Shown here one piece after another: positions 20,065 to 32,348 of a stretch of DNA of 64,000 bases. The notes under the pieces were generated by a model. It had not been told where the DNA came from and made no database searches. It saw only the letters and a list, made by a program, of their open reading frames with translations. The stretch lies in assembly GCA_947561395.2 (NCBI GenBank), contig OX387184.1:30432766-30496765 (forward strand). The letters run 5' to 3'. Made by a program: the position numbers and the translations under genes. Numbering within the stretch: the stretch's first letter is position 1; the number at the start of each line of letters is the position of its first letter. The stretch comes from Buxus sempervirens. Taxonomy: Eukaryota > Streptophyta > Magnoliopsida > Buxales > Buxaceae.

Positions 20065-22539
20065 TGTAACGCCTCGGATCCGTGTTGTTCAATAAAGATA
20101 TAACACGTCTCACGGAGGGTTATGTATGGGCCCACATTTCAATTATCAATTCCATTTATCACATGGGACAAACATCAGAGTGCGGAAATATGGATTTATT
20201 TATTAAAGCATGGGAAATCTAATCAACATGAAGGTTAATAGTTCTAAACCAATCTGAATATCAACTAAGATTATTCTATTACAACTTTCACAGTTCAAAA
20301 CCAGAAAATAAAACCTATTAATCTCTAAGGAAAGTAGTAATCCTCTCCCCTATAGTAATCAACTGGCTCTACCCCAATAGACTGGTCCTCACCGAGAGTA
20401 TTTGAAAAACAAAACAAAACAAACGTAATGAGATTCAAATATCCCAGCAAGTAGCACATGCATGAAGAAAACAATTTATATCAGTTCTAAAACATGCCAC
20501 GAATAATATTCGATCACGAGTAAACAATAAGAGTTGTCATAAATTCAGAAATCCCAAGTTCTCAATAATCGGGAAATACAAATATCCAAACAGCAATAAT
20601 AAACCATACACAAGTGGCCAATGCCATGAAGTTCACTTATATTGTGTAATTGACAAGCCAGAGCGACATCCAAGCCTCCTGGAATACAGTCCGGTCATCA
20701 TAGACACGGAACTTTGAAATGACTGCCTACCAAGGAACTTTGTCATCCAATATCGGCCTACTTTGGGTTTCGGCATTGACAACCTGGCCTACCAAGGACC
20801 AAGGGCTGCTCTACCCTAGTCATGGCAACACTCATGGCCATGTAATTACCACAATAAAGCCAACTCATTACATTACTAAGCTTAGTCTAGGATCCAGGAC
20901 AAGTTAGACAAAAACAAAACAACTCACACATAAACCAACCTCTGGTAGCAAAATATACCAACCTCTGGTATTACCATTAACAAAACAAATAAAACTCATC
21001 ACGGGTCACTCATGACCAAACAATAACTCATGAAACTTCAAATATGATTCTAAAACCAATAACAATAATCAAATCCTTTTGTATAATCATTTACCCAAGA
21101 AAAGTCACTTTTATAAATTCTGCCCAGCACCTTATGATCTGATAAAACATTGTTTAAAAAGTATCACAAACTGAAAATTAATAGTAAAACATGAATTAAA
21201 ACAAACCAGGAACTCATAGTGCCAAACCAGTAACTAACATCACTAACAAGCACCTTAAATCCTAATTTTAATCATCATAAATTCTCCTCAATCATTGATG
21301 GAATAATCTCAGTAGGTTACAATCACTTAGGAATATTTCTAACATCTTAGTTCAACTCCTAGATAGGTTTTGGAACCATTAGATTGGAGAAAATCATCTA
21401 AACTTACTCAGCCGAACTAAAATTGCATTTTGGGTAGGTGTGTTGACCTCTGGTAGGTAAGCGGCAGTCAGCAGATCCAACAAAATACACTGCCGCTGAG
21501 TACCGCTGAGCCCTGTCAGTCGGCGGCACTCAACGGATACCCCCAAAATTTTCCTGATCTTTGATTTAGTCACTATTAATTCAATTCCAACATGACTGAC
21601 CGAAATTTAAACCTCTACAACTACTAATCCATACTCATAACACCTCCCACAACCATTTAGGACCAATTCTAATTTAATTCCACTAATATCATGCTTCAAA
21701 TCAAAAAATCAACTCGAAAAACAGTTCCAATCGACAATAGCAACTTACAACCTATAATCTCAATTCAACTCATGCAATCGGCTTCAAAACTCAGAAGAAA
21801 ACTAGTGCTACTTACTTGATTAGATAAATCCGTCTTCTAGCTTCCAGTTCCTTCAATTGAACACCTCCGAAAGAGCAATTCTATCGCCGATTGCTTCTGA
21901 TCTTCACAATTGTCTAGATCTGCTTAGATCTGAGTTGTAATTGCTTCCTCACTTGAATTTCTTCACTAATGTATTAACGAAATGATCCTCACCTGACCTC
22001 TGCAGATTTGCACTTGAACGATCACAATTTCGTAACTCTCGACACTGATATCTCCGACCAACAAGAACTTCTCCTTCACTTGATTCCAACTCTTCCAACT
22101 CCAACAAACTCTCAGAACCCTTACCTTTCTCCAGCAGCTGCTCTCTGATTTTTGCCTCTAATTTAGCAAACGAACCAGCAATTCACGCAAGCAACCTATT
22201 TATAAATTCTGATGGCGCCCAAACCTTGCTTGATTTGTTGGTTGCTCATCGACGGCTGATTCCTACACCACTACTTCTCATCCCTTGATTAAATACCCTG
22301 CCACACCAGAAATAACGATCTAACATCCAAAATAACCTAATTTAATTTTTATAATATAATAACCTATTCAATTAAGTTATAACCATCACATACCTTAAGT
22401 TATAACTTTGCTACTTAATTTCTAGAAATTCCAAATCTGCCCTTGCTCCTCGGTTATCTAGGAAATTCACCAATTATATGTAATTAGGATCATTAATTAT
22501 TTCTCACAATTAATATTAGCCAGAAATCGGGGTCTTACA
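20065..22539 (-). repeat. Solo LTR A2 (A family)
   Basis: A 2475-bp LTR starting TGTAAGACCCCG on the minus strand, homologous to A1 from end to end. It is flanked by TAGTT (20060-20064) and CAGTT (22540-22544), a target duplication with one change. There is no primer site or internal region on either side, so it is a solo LTR left by LTR-LTR recombination. Its 3' splice-site-like TTTTCAG is mutated to TTTTCAA, and its hairpin has a TTTG loop and one stem mismatch. Confidence 0.9.
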
Positions 22540-22696
22540 CAGTTACCAGAATAGAGGGTGAAAATGTGGGAAAGAAATAGAGAAAATAGAGATAAAAGAG
22601 AATGAGAGAGGGAGAAGAGAGAGAAAAAAAGAGAATAAAGAAAGAGAGGAGAAATGGGGTTGGTTTGCTTTTTTACAGAAGGGAGAGAAAGAGATG
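22540..22696 (+). other. Purine-rich spacer between LTRs A2 and F
   Basis: About 150 bp rich in GA/AG, with GAGAGAG-type words and no coding frame. Together with 17864-20064 it is the sequence interrupted by solo LTR A2, since the target duplication joins the two sides. Nothing else is recognisable. Confidence 0.4.
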
Positions 22697-23256
22697 TGTA
22701 ACGCCCCAGTTCCGAGTCAATTTTCCAAACCCGAGGAGTTATTGAATGTGGCCAAAGGAACTAAAAATATAGAATAATTTAAAACTTTTTCTAAATTTAT
22801 TATCAGAGTTATGTGCGGAAACATGAAATAATGAACATTAACAATTAAGGTTTAACATCTACAAATTTTTCTCAAACTCATAAACTATTTTATGACTAAA
22901 AGTACTACCCTTTTTACCCACTAGCCCAAAGCTTGTCCTCACCAAGAGTACCTGAAAAATGGAGAAAACTCGAGTGAGAATAAATCTCAGCAAGTAACAA
23001 TGTGCATGCGGTAAAAAAGTCCATAATTTTTTACAAAATAAGTCATGAGGTGAAACAATAAAACAAAATCATGATAATATATCCAAGGCAATCATCAAAC
23101 CAAATCACGCATGAGTGACATGACAAGACTCATGAACTAAAACCACTTAATAAGCTATTCCTGTGCCCAAGTTCGCCACCTCATGGCTTACATGATAATG
23201 GAGCCGAGATACATGGTTATCCATTCCTCTATCAACCATCAATGCGGATCACCCCG
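22697..23256 (-). repeat. LTR F, 3' portion, interrupted by element T
   Basis: The plus strand starts TGTAACGCCCCAG, the complement of a chromovirus-type LTR 3' end. It contains the usual words of these LTRs: TCAGAGTTATGTGCGGAAAC, a TTTTTCAG acceptor (complement ends at 22952), a GAGA-TCTC hairpin remnant (22976-22988) and TGCATGCG. It is cut after about 560 bp by the start of element T. It is distinct from families A and C, so I label it separately. Confidence 0.75.
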
Positions 23257-24911
23257 TGTAGACACCCCAAATTACACAACATAAAATGATGAATAATTGG
23301 CCAAAAACATAAAAAATATTTATTTCTTTTGTAGACAAAATTTAAATTCGGATAAAAGCTTTCCCTTTTGTAGCCGAAAATAGATTTCGGATACAAACAT
23401 GTTTATTTGTATCGGAAATATTATTTCGGATACAAACATTGTTGTTTATATCCGACCTGAGTTGTCGGATACTAATGTTTTGTCCAAATTGGAAGATCTC
23501 GAGAGTTTTCACTTATTTACTGCTATACCTCTATCTGAGAAGTGGGAATTTAGCCTCTAAAATTAGCCAAATGCCTCTAAACCATGCCTTAGGTTGGAAG
23601 GTTCTAGACACATTTTTGTGTCTACCCTTGTGACCAACCATGCCCTTGAGTTTTCCTATAAATAGAGGGTCTCAACTCAAGCAAATGGCTGAGAATTGAA
23701 GCTAGAAGAGCTCCAAGTGAAGAAAGGAACCCCTGCCTCTAAGGTTTCTCAAACCCAGGTAAGCCTCTCTCCCCTTTTTCTTTTCTTAAATTCTAGGGTT
23801 AGTCTGATCTTCTCCCTTTTTGTAGAATAAGGCATTTTTGTGTTTGTAACCCCATACCTAATTCCAAGTGCCTCAAGCATCCTCTCTAGCCGTAAAACGT
23901 GAACAGAGAGCTAGGGAAAAGGAGAACAGGAATGGATCCGTAAGATAGAACCCTATGTGTTATAATCTTTGATATGTGTCTTTTAATATTCTGTTTATGT
24001 TATGTTCTTATTTTATTATGAATCTGGAGGAATCCCATGGATCTATGCTGTTCATAGCATCAGATCCTCTTCTCCTCCTAGAGGTTTTGATTTTCCACAC
24101 AACTACACTCACCTCACAATTTCCTTATTTCTTTTGATTATTCTAGGCTAGGATTCTGGATCTACCATGATCAATATGGTAGATCTGAAATCAAAAGCCT
24201 AAAAGTAACCTTTAGGGTTTCATGGAAGGATTTTAAAGCTGTTTTAATTTTGAGAGAGGATCTTATGGTCTAAACTCTCATTTTTTGAGGTTTTTCTATC
24301 AACATGGGTACATTTGGTTTCCATCTCTCAACTAATGAGAGATCTGGACCAGATCTGTACCCTAGATTGTTCAGGTTTATTCTTCAATATTTTGTCAAAA
24401 GATTTCAATCTAAGTCATGTTGATTTAAAATATTTCAATGATTTAACCTAAGGCTATTTTTCCAAGTTTTACTTTAGGTTTGTTTTCTTTGATGTTCATC
24501 TTGATTTTTACTTAATCATGAAACCCTGGAGATGGTATATTCATATGAAAGGTTTAGAACTGATTGGGCCATTCATATGGAAAAAGCCATACATATTTTT
24601 ACTCTTTTTCTTTACTTTTGATTTGGTTTTTGTCAGCAAGCCTTTTTCAAAGCATGAACAACACTTGGCAACCACCTTGTGTGGATGAATAGGGGTGCCT
24701 ATCACCTTCTCTTATTCATAACCTAATCTCCTTACCCATCTTTGGATCTAATTTTAAAATAGAATTACTTTTAAATCTGATTTATCTCTTTTTTATTGAT
24801 TTGATTTATTTTGGTGTCCATTCACACCTAAAAGGAATGGTGGTGACTCCTTGATTTTTTAATCCCGTGTGATGATAAGGAAATCATTGATTGATTTTTC
24901 CATGTCTCACA
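23257..24911 (+). repeat. 5' LTR of element T
   Basis: A 1655-bp LTR from TGTAGACACCCC to GTCTCACA, with the primer site two bases later. Near its start it carries repeated CGGATACAAA / TATCCGA words that form an inverted repeat (23406-23436). The expected target duplication partner of CCCCG (23252-23256) is not in the window. Confidence 0.85.
23406..23436 (+). repeat. Near-perfect inverted repeat in T LTR
   Basis: TTTGTATC pairs with GATACAAA (8 bp). After one G-G mismatch, GAAATA pairs with TATTTC (6 bp), leaving a one-base centre. Similar TATCCGA/TCGGATA words recur at 23449-23475, in the T leader (26308-26410) and near 53282-53340. Confidence 0.75.
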
Positions 24912-24913
24912 AC

Positions 24914-24931
24914 TGGCGACTCCGCTGGGGA
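24914..24931 (+). promoter_or_regulatory. Primer-binding site of element T (Tat/Ogre Arg-tRNA type)
   Basis: TGGCGACTCCGCTGGGGA lies two bases after the LTR end. This is the characteristic primer site of Tat/Ogre-lineage elements and supports the lineage call independently of the proteins. Confidence 0.88.
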
Positions 24932-26949
24932 CTTGTAGATTTAAGCCATGATTTAAGTTTTTTTCGTGCTTTTTCTTAGTTTTGAGTGCTTGCTGTTTTG
25001 TGTGATTGTATTGGGCATGTTGGATGTATTTTAAATCTAATTTATATGATGAAAAATTCATGAGGATATAGCATGAATATGTGCATATGTTTAGTGATGT
25101 TTAGTACCATGTTTAGGAACTTTGCCTTGTCAAATCATGCTTAATTGCCTTGTTTCCATGATAACATGTTTAATTCGGATTTCTAATGCCATGTTTTGAT
25201 CATGAATATGATGAGTACCAGATCTGGATAGTTGATGTATGTTTTGAAAATTTCAGTATGTTCAAGCATGGTTGATTGCCTCTTTGTATAATATGATAAC
25301 ATGTCCCAATGCTTGTTTGATGTTTTGTATGGATGTATGGTTAACATGAGCATGTCTAGGTTATTTTATTGCCTTGTCTACTTGTGAATATTTCCAATAT
25401 GATTTCATATATGCCTTGGTTTGTGAATGTGAAAATGCTTGGTTGCGAAAAAAGAGTGGCAAGGGTGGGACGTTGTTTGGATGTTTCCTACAATTTACAA
25501 ATGCACTTGAGCACACTTTAAACTTTTACACAGCCTACCCATAACCTATAGGAAGTTGAACCCGAATGTGTGAAAACATTCACCTTAGAACTTTCCGAGG
25601 TCGTTACTTCAGAAAGCGAAAGTGAAAACATTCACCTTAGAACTTTGAACCAATGATGTGATGACAATGTGGATCTTAGATTCTGGTCATCACTAGGCTT
25701 GAGATCTAAGTTGCCATTAAGCCAAAACCCCTACGCTTGAAGATGGAGAAACACGTTTTCAGCTAAAGTACAAAATTAGGATGAGGAAATGGGTTTGTAA
25801 TTGAGGGAATGCCATTTGCATGGTTCACAAGCCAAGGTATGATATGGATACCATATTGAAGGTAAACACAAGGTAACAAGGTAATATCATTTTTTTTTTA
25901 ATTACCTTCATTTCATGTCATGTAAGTGTCATGGTGTCCATATGTTTGGGATGAAATTTTTCCCAATGAGGTCTATATCCTAAGATTGGTGTAGCCTAAA
26001 GGAAGAGTTTTTAACTCTTCTCAGAAGTCATCCTACCTAAAATTCATATAGGAGGCAACCAAAAGTACAAAATCCATGAATATGGTATCTAATTTTGGAG
26101 GGAACATGTACCCTCATAAGCATTCATGCATTTTTGCAAATATAATGTCAAAATCCAATTTGGGACTGTATTTAGAAGCCGAATCAAGGTAAACATTAAG
26201 TGGGAATAAAGATAACATAATATGTAAAAATCTGGGGAACAACTGAATCAGAAAAGGCTATTTTGGCATTAACCGAAAACTCAGGTCGATAAAATTGTGC
26301 TACCTTCATATCCGACATTTATTTTCGGCAAAAGGATTTTATATGTGTATCCGCACATTTATTTCGGATACAATAAGATATGCCTTTAGCTGACTTGATA
26401 TGTCGGATACAACCTAGAAACTTACAGATTGCTTTCTATCTCAATTTTTTTAAATATAAAATGCCTAAAACACCATAAATAACCTATGGGTGCCTCAATG
26501 GCAGTATGGAAAGATAATTTAAGTGTTCAAATGATCTAACAAAGGATTCAACCTAATCTTAGAACACAAATCCATCCTTTCCTCCAAGCTTAAAGAAGAT
26601 ACATCAAAAGGGAATCAGGGTGTCATAATTCTTGATACCAATTTATCTCAAACATGTTTCAATCAAACTTTTGAATTTGAAAACAGAGGGAAACTTCCAA
26701 ATGTGCTTAAGCTTCTAACTTTGGGATATTTGCAAAATGTGGGGTAATAAGTCAATGCATGACTATATTTTTCATAACTTGTCCTTATGATAAGTTAGAA
26801 ATAGTATTACAATTGACTTATTTTCAAAACTAATTCTTCAAACAAACCCTCGAGTGTAACTCATTAAAATCCAAACTTTCAAAGAGACTCTTTAAGTCAT
26901 ACCCCAAAGGAATAAATAAAATGGTCAAATGAATGCATAGGTTGTTTGG
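24932..26949 (+). other. Untranslated leader of element T, first part
   Basis: Two kilobases without a coding frame, continuing at 40272 after solo LTR C1. A 25-bp direct repeat (GTGAAAACATTCACC...) occurs at about 25570 and 25620. CGGATAC-type words recur at 26308-26410. Long leaders are usual in Tat elements. Confidence 0.7.
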
Positions 26950-28720
26950 TGTAAAACCCCGAATTTTCAGTAAATAAATAAATAAAAATTTAATACGAAT
27001 ATTTGGAGTGTCAATAAATTTGTCAAAATATAAATTGGGGATTTAATATAAAGGAATGATTTGGGGTACTTATAATTCGTTCGGGATGTATAACAGACTA
27101 ATAATGACAAAGAGAATAAACATGGAAATTTCGGAAGAAATTGAATGGGTAGATGTGAAAATATTAAGAGAAGGGTATTTCGGTCAATTCACATTAATTA
27201 TCGGTAAATAATTAAATACATTAATTAAAATTGTTATTAGACTTGAGAAATAATAATAGATTTAAATTGGGGTTTAGATTGTTTATTAACAATGATATTT
27301 AAAGCTTAGTAATTAGAATAATGGCATATTGGTAATTATGTTTGATTTGAAGCCTGAAGTCGAGGAGATGAGAATTTTATTGAAGGATATTAATTATAAT
27401 TATAGATGATCACACGGATAGAGAAGATCCAAAGTTTGGCGCAGATCTGACCGATGGATGGTGAGATATCGAGGTGAGGGTGGATTAAAGGTCCTTATTA
27501 AATCTGATTGGTGGATAAGTAACGAACCCGACAGTAGTGTGATACGTGGGATCATAGGAGAATAAAATAGGGTTTTTATATTTATTTGGGGTTGCTCGTA
27601 GGGGAGTTTTTAGTTTTTGGGTTCAGGCCGCTGAAGAGAGAAAAACGAACAAGAGAGAGAGGGAGGCCGAGAGAAGAGGAAGAAGGAGCAGCCAAGGCAA
27701 TCGTCATCTTGAAGGGGCTTGGGTTGCTGCGAAAGAAGAAATCAAAGTCACACAAAAGAGAAAGAGGTGGAAGAAGGTGTTCTTGAGCGAACGGAGGTAG
27801 GTAGCACTGTTTACTCGTTCGTTTTGATTTCTTGCGGTTTATTCGATTCGAGTTGCATGATCTTTTATGTTGTAAATATACGAATATTGTCTGATATTAA
27901 TTTTATATGAATGTTAGAAGCGATTAGAATACAAAAATATGATTTTTAGAAACTCCGTTCGTCGTTTTGGTTAAAGCGCCGACCATGCCTGCACTTGGCG
28001 CTCCTCAATGCTATTCGGCGTTAGTTGAAATATTTAGAACGCCCGTGATCGCCGACTAACAGTCGCTCGGCGCTCGCTTTATTTAAAACGAAACGCGTTA
28101 TCGCCGATGAGCGCCGCCCTACTCAGCAATCGTAGGTGATCAATCTAAAACACAAAATTAACGCTTGTAATGATTACAAGCCTAAACTCCAAATATTTCT
28201 ATATACTCTAATGAATTAAAACCCAAACTTAAATATTTCCATCTTACTTTATTGAATTAAACGAAACTCTAAATACTTTCATATGCCTTTTTGACCCTCA
28301 CCAAACTTTAAATAACTTGAAAAACTTAACCTAAACCTAATTAGATTGTATACGTAATCTACTCTTCTACTAAATCTAAAGTGTAATAACTTTTGATAAA
28401 TTAACCAAATCTTAATTAAGTCCTAATGCTTTGAAACGACCCAAATATATATTATTAAACAATTAAATTTTTATATTAATGTAATTTATACATTATTATA
28501 ACTGCACTCTAGCGTACATGATATGCGTCCAATTTCTAGTGTAATTAAATGTCTGTCTAACACTAAATCAGGATGTCACGCTAAACTTATTTAAATGTAC
28601 TGAACAAAATATTATAATTAATAACTGAGAAACTGTTTAGAACTAGACTTTGAATTATCAACTAAACATGAACCTAAAGTGCTATAAATAATAATGGAAT
28701 TGAGAATTATTTGTGCATTG

Positions 28721-29035
28721 GCTTGGTGGCCAGTTTTATTGATAACCTGCTTGGTGGCAGAGATGTATTGTATATTACCTGCTTGGTGGCAGAGATTATA
28801 ACCTGCTTGGTGGCAGAGATAACCCGCTTGGTGGCGGAGACCCTAACCCTCTTGGTGGCGGAGACCTTAACCTCCTTGGTGGCAGAGATTACCCGCTTGG
28901 TGGCGAAGACCCTAACCCATTTGGTGACGGAGACCCAACCTGCTTGGTGGCAGAGATAACCTGTTTGGTGACGGAGACCCTAACCCGCTTGGTGGCGGAG
29001 ACCCAACCCGCTTGGTGGCAGAGACATTACCTCCT
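28721..29035 (+). repeat. Minisatellite of about 21-24 bp units in LTR C1
   Basis: About twelve degenerate copies of a unit built on CTTGGTGGCAGAGA(C/T)...AACC. The open frames translated from it (LVAEI/LVAET repeats) come from the repeat period and do not indicate a protein. Related LTR C2 has a different expansion at the same relative position. Confidence 0.88.
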
Positions 29036-29310
29036 GCGGGAGAGATTCATTACCTCCTGTGGGGCAGCTGTATTTCCGATGGATTGCATCCTACAGGAGA
29101 GGTACCTCATGTGGGGGAGATGTGATCATGCGTGATTGCATCCCACATGGAGGATGGGTGTGTGATTTACCACTGAAATGTGAGGAAGCTATCTCCTACG
29201 GTAGAGGTAGATGCTAAGTGTTCACATCCTGTGGTAGAGTTATGCTGTCTCCTGCAGGGGGTACCTGTAATCTTAGAGATGTGCATTCTCCTACGGAGCT
29301 TGTGTGGATA

Positions 29311-30937
29311 TGGTGACTGTCGTACACAACCAAAAATAAACCACTACTTAAAAATATGCATATAGCAAGGTGAGTAGGGATCGTTCCACCGAGAGTTTTT
29401 ATCTCTTTTTATGCTTTATCAAACAGAATTAAGAGGGGGGGTTTTGTCACAATGAGATCAGAAAATAACAGATTACTAAAAAAGAATTTAATAAATCAAT
29501 CAAGAAAACAAACCTTGGTCTAAGTTAACATCCACCATCGGAATATCAAAGCTGATCATAGATGCTAGAATATATCAATTCACACATTGAACATTCACCC
29601 TTGGAAATACTTTCCAAACTCTTTCAATTATAGTTAATCAGAAAACAAGCGATCTAATTAACCCTAACTACTAAACAACCTCACACAAGCGGTAAAGATT
29701 TAATCCAGCAGCTGCTTTAGGGACTAGAAAGAATGATGAATCTAAACAATACAATCACAAGCGGCTGTATTTAATCTAGCAGAAAATTCTTCCTAAAGTC
29801 TAACAATTCCTGACGCAGCGAATTACTAAACCTCAGTTGCTTCGCAGATTAGAGGGATCAAACAATTACGGATTTGATATCTAGCCTAGCAATAAATTGC
29901 AACGAATAATGAACTAGTAGGCCTCCTAGCAATTAGACGGGACAATCATGAGAATAAACATAGATGAATATTCAATGCTCAAGTATAAACTGAACAATTA
30001 AAACATTAAGATCTCACAGCTTTATTAATTCCGAGGTTTCAGCCTCCTTTGACCAAGAATAAAAGTTTAGCCACACATGGCCATGGATCACAAACTCAAA
30101 AGATAAATAGAAGAAGAGGAAGAGAAAGAGGACGTCCAGAACTTAGAAAAGCTCTCTAGCAAAAAAACTCTCCTCTTCACGTTTCAACTCCTCCTTTATA
30201 GAAATCACATAAACTTGCCCAAAAATCCCTTGAAAAGAAAATAGAAATTTTCCTTCCAAGACTCCTAAGGAAGAGAGAACTTCCTTTCCTTGTATATCCA
30301 TGACTTAGAAGTCCAAAAACGACCTAATCTTCTTAATTAGAAACCCCTTAAAGTCCTCCTAAAAACTAGAAGAAGATCCCCAAGAAAAAGGAAACAAATC
30401 CGCAAAGTTCGGAATTTTATAACAGGTTTTAATACTTGATCGTTCGAACGTTCATCGAACGCGGGTCGAACGTTCAGGTCAAAAAGTTGTTTCCTCTTCT
30501 CTTGTTTGAACGTTCATCGAACGGCCAGCGAACGCTGCTCACAATTTCTCTATTTTTCACCAACGTTCGAACGACAGGCGAACGTTCAGCGAACGCTGCT
30601 CTCGGGTTTCTCTGCAGAACACCAACGTTCGAATGACAGGCGAACGGCCAGCGAACGCTGCTCTCGGGTTTCTCTGCAGAACACCAACGTTCGAACGACA
30701 GGCGAACGGCCAGCGAACGTTGATCATATCTTCTACAATTTGACTCCGATTTTTATGCCGTTTGAACCGTGACTTCTATAATCACCGAGAGTATCTCAGT
30801 TTAGCTTCATTTTGCCCACATGCTACCAATTGTAACCTAAATCAAAATATGAGCATAATCAGTATATTTAGGCACAAAAATAAATTCAAAAGGTTAAACA
30901 TTAGTAGAGAAAAATATAACAAATTAAGTTCTTATCA
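29311..30937 (-). repeat. 3' LTR of element B
   Basis: It is 1627 bp; on the minus strand it starts TGATAAG and ends CAGTCACCA. It carries a palindrome-rich repeat block (30436-30725) and a TATA-like TATAAAGG on the minus strand near 30196-30206. Confidence 0.93.
30436..30725 (+). repeat. Palindromic tandem repeat block in B 3' LTR
   Basis: CGTTCGAACG-type palindromes and CGAACGGCCAGCGAACG words recur, with three copies of a unit of about 62-65 bp that includes CTCGGGTTTCTCTGCAGAAC. The same block lies in the 5' LTR at 38924-39213. The sequence is very CpG-rich in an AT-rich LTR. Confidence 0.85.
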
Positions 30938-30950
30938 AATTCCCCCACAC
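30938..30950 (-). promoter_or_regulatory. Polypurine tract of element B
   Basis: The complement reads GTGTGGGGGAATT directly before the TGATAAG start of the 3' LTR. A second copy of the AAGTGTGGGGG motif lies just downstream of pol (32186-32198). Confidence 0.85.
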
Positions 30951-32348
30951 TTAACCTTTGCTCGTCCTCGAGCAAAACTTAAATTCACTTTCCCAAAAAA
31001 ATTCAGATTGATATCTCATTAACAAGAATCAGAAAGCAATTCAAAACTCAGAACATATCGGGAACAAATATTTCTGAACTACTCACAATCACTTAGCAAG
31101 TATTTTCACTTGAAGTTGGAGCAAACCAAACACATAGACCCTCATAGAAATAAACACTCAACACTCATGCAATTGAAGGGTATGTGTTTCACTCAAATTC
31201 ATTCCAATGGAATTGATCTACCATAAGCTTGTTTATCTTCTCAATTTCCACCACTGGGATCACATGAATAACACAAATCATAAGGGCTTTTCATGGGTTG
31301 TAATGGGGCTTAGGATTAAGGTAGGAAATAAGTGGGAATGTAGCTCAAAAGCCTTAGAAACTAATGGAGCAAAAGTACATCATCTCAAGCATAAATGTAT
31401 AAGACATATAAAACCAATCACTCCCTTCAGAAAATTATCCTTTTTCATATATCATGCATAAACAAACCCTTTTTCTTCTTTTTCTGTTATGTTTTTCTGC
31501 TTCTTTTTTTTTTTTTTAAATAGTAGTGGAACTCCAGAATTGAGGATAAAAACATGTTCCCTTCCACCAATCATAGCCATACCAGCAAATCAAAAACACC
31601 CCCACACTTACTTCTTGTACACCCATGCATACCAGAATAATGAACAATGCTCCACTAGATCTTCAGCTTGGGTAAAGGCATAAAAAAATTTTTTTTTTTT
31701 GGTATAAGATTTATAATCTGGGTTCTCAGAAAAGTCAATAAAGCTCAATGGGGTTTACAAAAGGAAAATAATCAATCACAAGGTAGGCTATTTGGCTTTT
31801 ATAACTTATAACAAAGAAGGCCTTAATCATATTCATGCATACATGTGTCAATGTGATCTTGAATGAGAATCAAAGCAAGTTCTAGAGAAACAAAACCAGG
31901 GAAGAATATCACACAAGAAAGAATAAAAGACTGATATGGATGTGTCAGTCAAAAGGCTCAAAATCTCACCGGCTTTTGTCTACCAAGTTTGGTCATTACC
32001 ATCCTCAAGGAAAACAACTAAACCAAGTAATGCTAAATTGAAAGATTACTCATTCAATCATGTTCTGAATTTTTCTCAAGCTTAACTGAATCTTGCTCAT
32101 GACATACACAATCAGCTACTGTTGAAAACCACACAAGAACAAAAACAAACTCACTTAAAAACAAATTAAAACACACTTGATACCCTCCCCCACACTTAAA
32201 ACTTACATTGTCCCCAATGTAAAGTAAATGCAAAGAAGAAGCAACAAAAATAACGAAAACATAAACGCAGAAATTAAAAGAGAAAAGGAACAAACTCCCC
32301 TTGGGTTGCCTCCCAAGCAGCGCCTTTGTTTATTGTCTTTGGCTCGAC
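30951..32348 (-). other. Noncoding tail of element B between pol and 3' LTR
   Basis: 1.4 kb without a frame longer than about 85 codons and without env-like features. A 14-base T run lies near 31505-31518. The segment near 32186-32220 reads on the minus strand GGGGACAATGTAAG then AAGTGTGGGGGAGGG, like the true polypurine tract at 30938. Confidence 0.75.

Noticed and set aside
20065-22539. A2 as part of a full-length element
   Set aside because: No primer site or internal region on either side, and the flanks form a near-perfect target duplication, so it is a solo LTR.
28711-29135. Open frames of LVAEI/LVAET repeats as a repeat protein
   Set aside because: They follow a 21-24 bp minisatellite whose unit lengths vary and break the frame; no start context or family.
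30436-30720. A complete three-unit heat shock element
   Set aside because: GAACGTTC gives two units, but the next GAA is offset by one base, so a contiguous three-unit element is not formed.
32054-32293. An env-like ORF in element B
   Set aside because: 79 codons, no signal-peptide plus transmembrane arrangement that I trust, and overlapping noncoding tail motifs.
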